Below are positions 12,318 to 23,929 of a stretch of DNA of 64,000 bases, piece after piece. Source of the stretch: Petrosia ficiformis (taxonomy: Eukaryota > Porifera > Demospongiae > Haplosclerida > Petrosiidae); contig OX345637.1 of NCBI GenBank assembly GCA_947044365.1, forward strand, positions 8,865,076-8,929,075. The letters run 5' to 3'. The notes under the pieces were generated by a model. That model saw nothing but the letters and a program-made list of their open reading frames with translations. It did no database searches and was not told the origin of the DNA. Position numbers and translations under genes: made by a program. Within the stretch, counting starts at the first letter, position 1, and every line of letters starts with the position of its first letter.

Positions 12318-12971
12318 CTGTTGTTAGTTTCATATAAAAAGAGAAAGAAATAAAGCTGGAGTTATGTAAATCACCAAACAAACATGTGACCATACTATAA
12401 AATATATAATAATATAATCAGTTAGCATGTGAGAATTGGCGGACTACTACTAAACAAAAGTACCCATAGGCTGAGCTATCTGATTATAAAGATATTTATG
12501 GTTGTACTCTTTATAATAATTATATACTATGTATAATCATTATAATTATAGTGTTAGTGTGCTGTCTGGTGTGTTGTATATTTATTTTAATAAGAGTGCA
12601 AATACAGCATATAAAGTAAAGTCAAGTGTTGCCACGAAACCCAACCCAAGAGCAATATACACTAATCTAGACAGTATACAAATTGATTGATTATTATTAT
12701 TATGAGGAACTGACAAATTATATTGAAGTTGCTGTGGTTTGGTTAAAACTTGATAGCAAAGATGATGGCTGCGACATAGCAGACTAACCATCATCAAAGC
12801 ATTCTCATTTATCACACTAGTGCTGGAAAAGTATAATTGTATAATTGTATAAATTGTGATACCATAGATCTGGAAATTAATGTGGTTGTTTTAAAAATGC
12901 GAAAAATGCGTATGCAGACACGCTCCAATTAAAAAGAAAAGTAAATCTTTCACTATTTTAATTAATTGAAG

Positions 12972-13344
12972 TACCGTAGAATCTCGAATATAGGCGGGAT
13001 CCGACTATAAGTGTATACTTTCTTACAAGCACATAGCAGCTTCCTTTATTTAACACTCAAATGCGAGAGACCAGACTAACTTGTATACATGATGTCCTCT
13101 TATTACACCAGAAAAAACGAAGCTCTCATCCTCCATACCCGGTATTCTTTAGTAGTCTGACGTGTGACGTTGACGCTGCTGACACATGCGCCTAGCCTGT
13201 AGATGCCGCAGCCACACCCTTCAATTAATCTTTTGCAGTGCATACTGGGATGATCCCGTTTATAAGCGCTTTTTCACTTATAAGCGCATATTTTCTTCCT
13301 CTGGGGATACAAGCGCATACGCCTATATTCGAAATTCTACGGTA
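12972..13344. mobile_element. MITE nested inside the pogo-like element
   Basis: Ends with an inverted repeat of about 25 bp (CCGTAGAATCTCGAATATAGG at the left, its near-complement at the right) flanked by TA on both sides. Subterminal ATAAGCG-type motifs are also inverted. There is no coding capacity. It interrupts the 5' part of the larger transposon, so it inserted later. Confidence 0.85.
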
Positions 13345-13379
13345 ATTTTTCCCATTGCCTGTACATAGGGTATATCCAC

Positions 13380-13800
13380 GCCCCACAAGCACGTGTCGAT
13401 GGCTGGACTACACAAATACTTCAAAACCCACTCTGCCTAGCAAAGAATCCACGGGCATCAGTAAAGCGGCCACCAAAGAAGCCAATGCTGCTGTTGAAAA
13501 GGCACTTGAGGAAGGTAGACAGCCAAGAAAAAAAAGAAGTATCAGCATTTCACACCTGAACAGCGTGCAAAAATTGGCAGATATGCTGCTGAAAATACCA
13601 ATGCAGCAGCAGTCAGGAAATTCAGCAATGAGTTTGAATCACTTGGAGAAAGTACTGTGAGATTGTTTAAGAAAGCCTACTTGAGCGAACTTAGCAAAGG
13701 AGGTGGCACAGAGGTCAAGAATTACCAAAAAAGAAAAGAAGACCTCTTACTTTGGGTGAACTTGATGGTGATGTGCAAAGGTATCTTAATGCTCTAAAAA
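13380..13800 (+). pseudogene. Transposase N-terminal remnant (helix-turn-helix region), two frameshifts
   Basis: Three frames must be combined: SKAATKEANAAVEKALEEG, then FTPEQRAKIGRYAAENTNAA and VRLFKKAYLSEL, then KKKRRPLTLGELDGDVQRYL. This layout matches the DNA-binding N-terminus of a repetitive transposase family common in invertebrate genomes, which I place near pogo/CENP-B-like transposases from memory of the motif. The frame changes fall at A-rich runs (near 13530 and 13720). Sequence after the last block runs out into the terminal repeat, so the catalytic half is deleted. Confidence 0.65.
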
Positions 13801-14201
13801 AACACATTAATAAAATAAGCATTTATTTAGTTTTGGGTTTTGTTTGCTAAATCGCATTTATTTAAACATGTAGTTATTTCCAGGTCTATGGTATATAGTA
13901 TTCATTTGGAATATTATAGTACAAGATGTGGTATTTGCACTGTATAGTATTTACGAAACAAATCTTTGATCTTGTATGGCATAAATAATAATATCAAATA
14001 CAAATTAGAGATGGGATGAATATATTGATATTTGAATATTCATTTTTGGGGAGCAAAATTGAATTTAAAATTTCCATTCAAAGCTTCGTTCAAGTTCATT
14101 ACCACACCTTCTTAGTTATTACATACTTGCAAATTCTGAATGTGTCCAAGGAATGTTAAAGCTGCTTCTATTGATTATCTTAAGTGTAACAATTTTATAT
14201 A

Positions 14202-14440
14202 TCAGTGATTATGAATAATTCGTTCCATAATTTTAGAAACGAGTGACAACAGTGATAAAGGACGATAGTTGGAAGTTACAGATGGGTCACCCGATTTGAA
14301 TATTGGGATGATGTTTGAAATATTCCACTTATCAGGAATTTTAGCTTGTTTGAGAGATAGACGAGTAATAGAAGATGAAATCGGAAACAGCAGTCTTACG
14401 AAGCATATGACTAGACACTCCATGTTCATCAATTCATTAT
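14202..14440 (-). mobile_element. Non-LTR retrotransposon reverse transcriptase fragment
   Basis: Minus-strand translation gives IPDKWNISNIIPIFKSGDPS and NYRPLSLLSLVSKIMERIIH, the classic start of a LINE reverse-transcriptase domain (P-W, V-P-I-F-K-x-G-D, N-Y-R-P-I-S-L-L). It covers only the finger-domain start and is cut off after IIHNH. A dispersed-repeat-like stretch (GGCTACGCCACTG, near 14676) lies on its other side. Confidence 0.85.
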
Positions 14441-16481
14441 CCTTCAGTGGTGTAGCTAGTGCACAATTTGTCATGCAAAGTACGTTGGAAATTTTACCAA
14501 CATGCATGATAATAATTATTATTATGCATGTGGTGCACACTATCATAACTAAAAATACTGTTGCTGATGTACCACATCATAACACTAATCTGAGACTAAT
14601 TAACTTAGAGGCATGATAGGTTAGGCACAGTCATGCAACTATTGGTGGGGCACGTCCCCCAGCATGTGTCCCCTTGGCTACGCCACTGCATCCCCTTCCT
14701 TTACCTTTCCACCCGTAGCTGGACTCATTTCCAGAATATGAGTTTACTAAACCGTTATATTGATAACGTTTTGGCAGACTACTCTTTTTATAATACATGT
14801 ACATGTGCTTTCTATTGTATCCAAGATATTTTAGCCTACTTTTCTACTGTTTAATAAACCTATTAGTCTGACCAGATAAGTATTCAATGGTGAGGACGTC
14901 TCTTGAAACTGTGACAAAAGAAGAAACTGTAATGATTGATTCACATGGCGTTATGTTTTGTGCAAAGACAGTAACACATGCTCATAATTGTAAGATGATT
15001 AACCATCATTGACAATTGAAATTGTGTTAGTAAATTTTTATCATGATCAGTTATTGATATTATTGCTCAACCCTAATTATGAAGCAGAAAGATGGGAAAA
15101 ATCACATAACCAAATAAATTTTATTGGAGTTACCTACATTCCCAACAAACCCAAACGTTTATGCCATGGATATGTCCTCTTATTGTAAAATGCCATTTAT
15201 ACTAGACTATAAGTCTGTATATTACTTCTCCATACTACATGTATTACTACTTGTACTCTGATGTTTCTGTAGCTTGGAGACTACACATTATGACACACAG
15301 GTGAAAGGACCTGGTTTTTTACGCAGACAAGAATTTTTTCTCATAAATATTTGTATGTGTCGTGCAGTTTAATGACTAGTGACTACTACAGTACAATGCA
15401 AATGGTCACCTTGCTACCTCCCTATTTTTACATAAATTACTTTCTTAATGACATTAGAATCTTTAGTCATGTAAACTTTGAATGTTATAAAGCAGACAAA
15501 AGATGCCAATGAAATCCCCTGTAAAAGTTAAAGCACACCCATGGCACGTACATGATGTTAATACACAAAAATTGCTGTGTATGTAGAACATATGGCCAAG
15601 GCCCTTCTCCACCTGTGTGTCATAATGTATGTAGACTTCATTGAGTGTGGACTGGACCATAATGATATTTACAGGACAGCCTATGTGCAGTACTGGCCAT
15701 AAAAATTCCCAATTTCAGACTACAGACTTTCAATTAATATAAATTTGCAATCTTTTTTAAACTGTAGGGATATGAATGCAGTACCCCTCCAAAATTGTGT
15801 TAAATTTTTTTATTTTGGTATGTAATAAGTCATGGTTAAGTGTAACCGCACACTTTAAGGTGACGGGTGACTGTTCCACCCACACAAACATTACATTAAT
15901 TACCAGAAGTGTTCGTGTGCATGTGGGTGGAAATGTACGGTCAAGTGTCAAGAGAAATTTCACATGTTAGTGTGGGTGGGCTTGATAATTACATGTATGA
16001 TGTAATTACTAAATACCAATATGGCTGTAAGTAAGCAAAGTTGTGTGAACAAATTTTGGCATGAGTTTACAGTGGAAGTATACTATTTCTGGTCTTACTT
16101 ACTGCTTACTGTATCAGTTTGAACATTAAGGCAGCCACGATCTTGTCTAGGCTAATAAATTCTTAAACTGATGCCAAACACATTCAACATACTTATCAGT
16201 ATGTGTTTAACTTGTATACTTATGGCTTTGAAACTCATTTTGTAATATTATTACATTTACTGCTTTACTTTATGTTCTAATTCAGTTTGGGAGAAAAATA
16301 ACTTTGAAAGTTGCCTCATTAAATATTCATAGATAATCAATGGGAACAGCCTAATAGGTGATTACTTTTTTTTTTTACTGTAAGCCGGGAATTTACATTA
16401 TTTTTATTAACCTAAGCATATATTTAGTTATAGTTGTGACCATACATAGTGTGATATTACTTTCATTACATTTCTTTTTAG
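14441..16481. other. No gene identified; 5' flank of gene C
   Basis: I searched for a signal-peptide exon of the M-x-IVQ-x-LLL type found in D, F and I and did not find one. Short open frames lack domain or splice support. A hydrophobic stretch in frame with the Ig exon just upstream of 16482 could act as a signal peptide if the acceptor there is not used. Confidence 0.5.
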
Positions 16482-19400
16482 TGTTGGCTTCTGTCATACT
16501 CTCTGGTGGAGAACACTGTAGAATTGGGGGTACACATGCTGATCCTGGTACTACCATTACTATATCCTGTGCAGTCAATAACTCTGGAAGTATTAACAAT
16601 GTTTTATCCTGGACTATTAACTCAAAAGATTTACAATTTAATCATTTGAATGGTTTTCCACTTAGTCTTAGTGATGAGGTTAATTTGCCGGGTTCTTATC
16701 AACTGTTACATGTTTTAATAACTCACTACAAACTATAACAGCAACACTAACAATTCCAGCTTCAGCAGATCTGGATGGAGTTCTTGTTGTGTGTAGCGAT
16801 TCAACTTCAATGACAGATGATTGTACATTACTTATCAAAAGTGAGTGTGAACATGATCATTTAACTTTATTTCAAATCATAAAGACACTCGTATACCTCT
16901 TGAAGCAAATTGTGTTATGTAGTAATGAAGGCAGAGAAAGATTAGTTAGAGTGGCAGATTAGACATGTACCAGAAAACGATATTTTGTTTTCAAATATCA
17001 ATCTATTCTCTATTTATCGATGTAACCCTTTAATCTCACTGAATGTGTGTGCCAACAGTCCCATTGACATATAACTTCATCTAATCAAACTATGCATTGA
17101 AATTCATCTTAATCTTCCCATTGCATTAGCCCATCCCCACAATACAGACTTAAGGTCAAGTACTTCTGTACCTGTACTTGACTGTACATTTGTAGGAGAT
17201 CTTGGCTGTACTTTGTATTTGAAGGTCCAAACAAGTACTTATACTTGTACTTATACTTAAGTACATTCACAAATACCTGTACTTGTTGACAGTACTTGTA
17301 TGTAATTATTAGGTAGGTGTCAATAATATTATAACTGATGATTGGAATTATATTATAACTGATAAAGGCCATGATTATATGGTGCGTGGGCGAATGCCAT
17401 GGTAACCTTTGATGTACTACGGGAGATATATGCCCATAACATACATGCCTATAGACAGAGATTGTCTAGCCACTAAATCATCTAATTGCACGCCCTCAAC
17501 CAATTATCTCACGGGTGTTATATGCCCATAACTGCTTCCAACCAGGGCTATATCCTATACATACATTAGAAAATTTTATGTATATATGATGTAACTCTAA
17601 AAATGATCTATTTATAATACTAAAAAGTTCTAAAACTAAATTAAAATTTATAAGTTCTAAAAGTTTTATTAAGTTCCTTGAACTATTTAAAAGTTATAAA
17701 ACCTATTTAATATTTACATTTTCAGCCATAACTGTACTTGTACCTATACTTGCATATTATAATTTCAACACCAAGTACAAGTACAGGGTTTTTGACATTG
17801 TACTTTAAAGGTAACTGCAACAGAAAATGTTTTTTTTTTGTTTATTTTTGCAGTAAATGATAGCATTTATTATCAAAACCATGTGTATCAAAAATTAAAT
17901 GATATATCAAATTCCAACAGGGAATAATAAGCTCCACAAAAACTGCACTTTCTATATTGTCATACCACCACACCCATGTAATCAAATAAGTGTTGCAGCC
18001 TATTGATAGTATCACCCACCACTGACTAGAAAAAAAGAAGGCGCAACCGTCATGGCAGAAAGTTGTAGCAGTCACTACCTGAATTGTACTTGATTTCAAG
18101 CAGTGATTCAATAGCGATAAGCTTCAAACAAGATGAGTTGTGTTTCAGTGAGCTCTTGCTACCAGACATCTTCTGAAAGTTGTGAAATGGCGACCATGAG
18201 TTACAAAAATTGTCATAACTTTAAAAGAGAAAGGTTTTAGCAAAAGCCTGTTGTTGCTTTTGATCCTTGTATGATTTGAAGTCTATTGGTAGTATTTTCA
18301 AAGTGCTAATGTTCATAGGCTCGCTGGAACAGACAAACAGACAAAATGATTACAGTAACCCTATGCGGGCAGGGGTTAATTAATAATAGGCATATACTAG
18401 TATAGTAAATAATGACATATTACTTGCTAAGAAATGTGTGAAAAGATTAGTAGTGTTTCCTCTCTTGGGAGCAACACCTTTATTGCAGTAATTACAGACA
18501 GGTTTGTTCTCTGATTCAATAACACTTGCTTTTGAAAGTGGTCCCAAATAGAACTAGAAGTATTCAACCCAGACATTGTTTATTTTACAGTTTACACATT
18601 TGTTAAACCACAAAGCTGTGAGGTGTTATGCAATAAATACCATAATAATTGCATTTGTATGATTATCACATCAACAAAAAAAACATTGTCGATATACATG
18701 TACTGGTATCTCACCCAGCCCTACCTAGTAGATTGTATCTTCATGAAACACTTCACCATCATGCACTGTGTATATTTTCTCATTGCAGCTGCTCCTTCTG
18801 CACCTGAACCTTTTGTTCGTAATTGTACTGATATAACTTATCAGTCATTTGTATTACTATGGGATCCACCAAGTGATAATGGAGGAGAATATATATCACA
18901 TTACAGTGTCACTGGAACACCTGATGATATTAGTAATATCACTGATGATACAGTGCTTCCATTTCCATTTCCTATCTTGACTCCTAATACTGTTTACACT
19001 TTCAATATTAGTGCTAATAATTCTGTGGGATTTGGAGAGGAACTATCTATTGAATGTACTACTCCAGGAGAAGGTGAGAAATAGAAATTAATTGTGCGCA
19101 ACAATAATTATTACCGCAAACGTTTCAAGTGCAATAGAAGTGTTTAATTAATTTTTACTTGCCAATCATCATGTTTTTCTGATAATGTTTATAACTAATT
19201 TTGTGCTCGCTATCTTATGTAAGAATCAGTCAAATATGATCATGTGACTCTCCATATGCAGTTCCTCCTGCTTTTGATACTCTTAGTGTATGTCTTGGCA
19301 TCACAACAACACTTGATACTGTGTTGGATATTGACTACTCTGTGAGTAAAATTAATATTTATTTTTGTCTAAAAAGTTAATCATATACTTATTTTTCACA

Positions 19401-20312
19401 GCCATGTCCTATTACAATCACTAATACTCATACTACACCACCTGTTGATAACTATACAGTGAATATCACTAGTCTATTACCTGAGGATGTTCCTCCTGGT
19501 ACTTGCGATTATTCTGTGTTAGTAAATGAGGATAATATATACACTGTTGAGATGTCTGTTAATAATATAATTGGAAGTAGCAAGAAGACAACTTCTAATC
19601 CTTTTAGTAAGTTATAATAATTGCTAATATCATGTTGTAATTATGTTTATATCTCTCAAGTTGTTTCTTGGCTTAGAGATGTACAAGTTAAATATGTAAC
19701 TAATACATCAGCTATCATACAATATACTACAGCTGATTGTGTTGTTAATGAACTAGAGAATTTGACAATTGAGTTAATCGTAACAGGAGATTCTTCTGTG
19801 ATTAATCCTTCATCATCTGTTTTATACGAGAATGCTACAACGGGAAGTTTCAGTTTATCTGAATTACAACCGAATAATATTGTGACATATACTCTTCAAG
19901 TTGTTGCTGAAGTCAATGATTCTAATGTCACTATTGGTACAAGTCATTCCAGTAGTTTCATGGTGTTATTTCCCACTCTGTCACCCACTCTGTCACCTAC
20001 ACCATCTGAATGTTCAGGTAATTGACAATATATAACTTATACATGTAATTGATGCTAATACATGTATTACTAATAGGTTTATCAGCTCCACTATCAGCTG
20101 GTATAACAGCAGTTGTTACTATTCCTGTGTCATCCATTATATCATCTCTTCTTACTCTTCTTGTTGTCTATTTGTGTTGTGGGAAAGGTAAAGGAAACTA
20201 CTCCATCAACACTACCAGAAACAGTGAATTTGAAATAAAGGGTGATCAGGCTTATAGTCATTTGACTGGTGCTCCCGGATCCTCTTCAGAATGTGAGACA
20301 GTGACCTCTTAA
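16482..20312 (+). CDS. Receptor paralog C: Ig-FN3 type I membrane receptor with one frameshift
   Basis: Exons: Ig 16482-16840, FN3 18789-19073, linker 19262-19341, FN3-like 19402-19606, FN3-like plus TPTLSP stalk 19661-20017, TM and tail 20077-20312 (TAA). All junctions are GT-AG. Every exon but one keeps phase; the Ig exon is 359 nt where 360 is needed. The frame breaks near 16679-16691, after DEVN and before FLSTV, so this allele is broken or the assembly has a 1-base error. The FN3 shows LLWDPPSDNGG, TGTPDD, LTPNTVYTF and the NSVGFG turn. The TM segment (AGITAVVTIPVSSII on to LLVVYLCC) is followed by a tail with FEIKGDQAYSHL. The second tyrosine of the tail motif is Cys here (ECETV against YETI in I). 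No signal exon was found. AATAAA follows at about 20433. Role inferred: cell-surface recognition. Confidence 0.75.
17140..17800. repeat. Degenerate GTACTT/CAAGTAC simple-sequence region in a gene C intron
   Basis: Scattered ACTTGTACTT and AAGTACAAGTAC runs and degenerate TTCTAAAA runs. It resembles the core of the 43-bp satellite at 37.9-43.1 kb and may come from the same kind of dispersed element. No coding signal; the rest of the 16841-18788 intron shows nothing definite. Confidence 0.5.
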
Positions 20313-22754
20313 ATGTCCCTTTGAAAGTGTTAGTTTATTAATGTTACTATGCACAAATTGCGAATGGTGTAATAATGACATTTTCATAAGTTTTATTAGC
20401 TCTAATTTGTTGTTATGACAATAATTTCTATGAATAAATGGAATCTATTTATACAACAGGAAGTTTTGATAAAAAATCACAATAATATCGGATGGCTTCC
20501 TCTGAATTTCTTTGTGATTTTGACCATTTTTTGTTGCTGCTTGAGATTTGGCTTTTGTATCTACACAGTTGTATGCATACCCCAATTGAAGTGATTCCAC
20601 AGAACAGTACATTATACACCATGTAACATAGCAACAGTATTTAGTTTTTCAAATCTGAATGGAGTCTATTAGTACAGAGCAATATATTTATAAATATCTC
20701 TACAGTTAGTCTCACATAATAGGTTAGGTCTGGCTATATATGCAACACTACTGTACAGTTTATACACTATCTTTGTACTGCATTTATCCTAGATTATAAT
20801 AACATTATACTACATTAAAGTATATATATAGTAGAAAATCTGGATACTGATTCATTATCTCTCAGTATTCTTTTATTGGTTTAAATTTCTGCATGTACAG
20901 AAAGAAAACATGTGAAATATTTATGGAAATTAGATATTTGCAGAGAAGTTTCTAGTTTTGTGTTACTGGTCATGGCTTATAGCTTACAGAATGGAGAATA
21001 AAATGCAGAGGTTCAGTTGTTGTTACAAACATCTATATAGTAACTACTTACAGCAAATGTTGAGCTAATACTTAATAATTTCACTAGAAACAAGTTGTGA
21101 AAAGTAAGTATATTTTGAATATTAATTATTTGTCGTTAAGGAAAGCAAATATTCGAATACCCAACAGAGATTTCATTTCAGCACTGATGTGATGGTAGGA
21201 CATCAAAGCAATTTTGAACAAATGGTCACCAACCCATACTGAGATTTTGTTAGGCTTTAGATGTCAAAATTAATTGGCATGAATTATTTCTGGTACAAAA
21301 CTGCTGAATACCAAGTATTTAAAGGTAACTGTTTGTTGAAATTGCTTTGTGGTTAAAATATCATGCAGAATTTGCACTTATAATATCTGTTGTACATGTA
21401 CCTAATGTACTATACGTTTGAAGGACATTGCATTGCTTCTTTTGTTACCATGCATTTAGGGTACCGGTTGGGTGATGATGAAAATTAGGTTTTGTGATTA
21501 TTATTCACATTATTGTAACTATATACTCATTGATACTGTTGATAGCAATACGAAAAAAAGATTATTCTGATCCTAGCATATATAACTCAAGATTAAGTGT
21601 TGTAGTGTTTCTCAACTGCATATAATATAACATTTTTTGTGTGATTACCTGTTATTTGATTGAAGTAAGGCAACTCTTTCTCTTTGCAGTAATATTGGCA
21701 GACCAAAATCATGCAACACATTTATAGCAATGCAATGATGCATTGTTTGTGATATATTGAATTATTGCCCAACCCTACATGCATTCTTTGCTATGACATG
21801 TACTTTATTTGTTTTTGTTACGGACAAACGCAATTATATTGTTTTTCGTACCTCGTGCCCTTTCTTCATTTCAGTACAATACTTATTCTTCTTCTCATGC
21901 ATGTAGACCATGACCTGTTTCTGGGCTGAAGGGGAAAACAGGTATGTTAGAACTTTATATCAACAGTCAGTAGTTGACTGACATGTGATATTCATGAATA
22001 GCATATAGTTATGAGAGATATCAGTTATTAGTTACATTGGTTTCGTCCTGGCCCCAGGGCACCAGAAACAGCCTTTAAAATAACTGCCTTTCATATTGAT
22101 ATGTTTCAAAGTTTGCTGTGTCAATCTATTTGTAGTATTAGCACTGTTATTGTTTATGAACAATTATACAAAGGAGCTGTTCTAAATATATACAGGTACA
22201 AAGTCTCAACTAAATGTGAATATACTTGTTATTATAGCATATAATCAGGTACCTTACTAGTAGTAATGAGTGACATGGTGGTATCTTACTAGTAATAAGT
22301 AGGGTGAATTTGAAATTTCAGTTGACAATATTATCATTAAACATGTGTGTAAGTGAGCAATGGTTGATAATACTATGTTGTTATACGTTTTTGTGAAGCA
22401 CATATAGCATCAGAGCTGTTATATGTCATCTCCAGATATTCATCATCTCAGAAGACATTAATTGCTTCCAGTTACCATTACAACAATGATTAAAAAAACT
22501 GCATATTAATAAAATATTTGATATAAAGCCCATTTTAAGTGTATGATAAGTATAAAGCAACCTTTGATCTGTGCTAGGCTATGCCATAAAGTATGAATGT
22601 ATTGTTTCATATGCCCACATGTGTATACTACCTTATATAATATTACAATAATTATATACACACACATACATACATTATATATAATTATATTACATATAAA
22701 ACTTAACTTGCCTTTTTCAAATTGTTTTCAATGTAATCTGTAATAGGATAATGA

Positions 22755-22805
22755 CTTAGAAATACTCCTCCAACTGCACCTCCAATGATTACTACTAATA
22801 ATTCT
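22755..22805 (-). pseudogene. Possible relic of a receptor TM exon
   Basis: The minus-strand reading VVIIGGAVGGVF resembles the start of the TM exon in D, E and F (APVIGGVVGV / APVIGGVIGGVV), including similar nucleotides around ATTGGAGGTG. No splice sites or neighbouring exons were confirmed. Chance similarity to a Gly/Val-rich stretch is possible. Confidence 0.35.
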
Positions 22806-23027
22806 CTAATTAGCTAATAAACGATTTGTTATAAAGTGATTAAATGTGTACCTTCGATTCTGTTGTGAATGATGAAGAAGCTGTATATTAGTAAATGAAG
22901 ATATTAGAAGATTATTTGTTCATGTGTCATCATTTATCATCAGCACACATCTAACTTGTGTTATTTTTTATAATATTAATATTTTAATAATTTTTTGTTG
23001 TTCCTTGTTGTATTACACTGGATCTAC

Positions 23028-23240
23028 AAATACCAGTGAATTGTTATATAGCATTGTTATGATAGTGTCATTAATGATACCACTAATATATGTATCATTT
23101 AATATGTGTTTCAGTGATACTATTTATGTAAGATAGACGATTCTCCATCATCGATACCACTAATATATGTATCATTTAATAAGTGTTCTAGTGATACTAT
23201 TAATGTAAGATAGACGATTCTCCTCCATCATCAGCATTTG
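23028..23240. repeat. Second copy of the 10.8-kb internally duplicated repeat
   Basis: Two tandem units with GATACCACTAATATATGTATC and GTAAGATAGACGATTCTCC, matching 10797-10995 closely. It marks the left part of the segmental duplication that also carries the gene D tail exon. Confidence 0.8.
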
Positions 23241-23929
23241 ATTAAAGATGTCATTTGCATAATTATTATGTATTTCTTTTGAATATAATAGTAAGTTAGA
23301 AGTGATGTTGGATTGAAGTGAGTAGTATTTTAAAAAACATGGATGTAGTTACATATTAATAATGGAAAAATAATACACTTAGTGTAATCTAGCTACATAA
23401 CATACAATACAAACATACATTAAAATACAATAGAACTGCTGATAAAGGACACTCTGAATTTACATTAGTCCTAAGGTATTCATTATAAAGAGGTTTCACT
23501 ACTAATCTAAGAAAGTTAGGTCAAAATATAGTATTGAAAATATAACAGTTACTAAAGATCATTCACATTCACCATGTCCTCATAAAAATGTTCCTAACTT
23601 TAGTTTGGAACATCCAGCAATCTTTTTACATGCAACATTTTCATATAATAGTCCTTCCTGTTCTTTTTTGTATGTCAAATTTCAATCCATTGCTTCATTA
23701 TTGAGTTACAATATAGTCATGTATTAATCTTATGACATTAAACTATACAATATATTACAGTCATGACATCATAATTTTGAGGACATCGTGAATGTGAACA
23801 GACTATAATCTTTGTCGTACACTGAGCGACATTTTAAATTAATACTACATTACATTGTATTCAGATTAAATGCATAAAATTAATGTTAAAAAAATACAAA
23901 TTTAATTGATAATTATAATATCAACTATA

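Larger units (their letters stand above)
12860..13893 (+). mobile_element. Decayed pogo/Tc1-like DNA transposon with terminal inverted repeats
   Basis: Terminal inverted repeats start CCATAGATCTGGAAAT at 12862 and end with the complement of CCATAGACCTGGAAAT at 13891. They are about 45 bp and imperfect, each flanked by TA, as expected for a TA target duplication of the Tc1/mariner/pogo superfamily. Inside are a separate MITE (12972-13344) and a truncated, frameshifted transposase N-terminus (about 13380-13800). No catalytic DDE domain remains, so it is non-autonomous and dead. Confidence 0.8.
20313..23929. other. Intergenic gap between convergent genes C and D
   Basis: No complete gene. Parts of 20.6-22.2 kb match 49.9-50.6 kb downstream of gene I (shared TCTGAATGGA, CTATTAGTA and ATTGTTTTTC blocks), so the 3' flanks of C and I are paralogous. 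About 22755-22805 on the minus strand reads VIIGGAVGGVF, a possible TM-exon relic. The 23028-23240 repeat and a segment shared with 11.8-12.1 kb follow. Confidence 0.6.

Noticed and set aside
17842..18111. Minus-strand 89-residue frame in a gene C intron
   Set aside because: No domain, no splice context, and a low-complexity neighbourhood.
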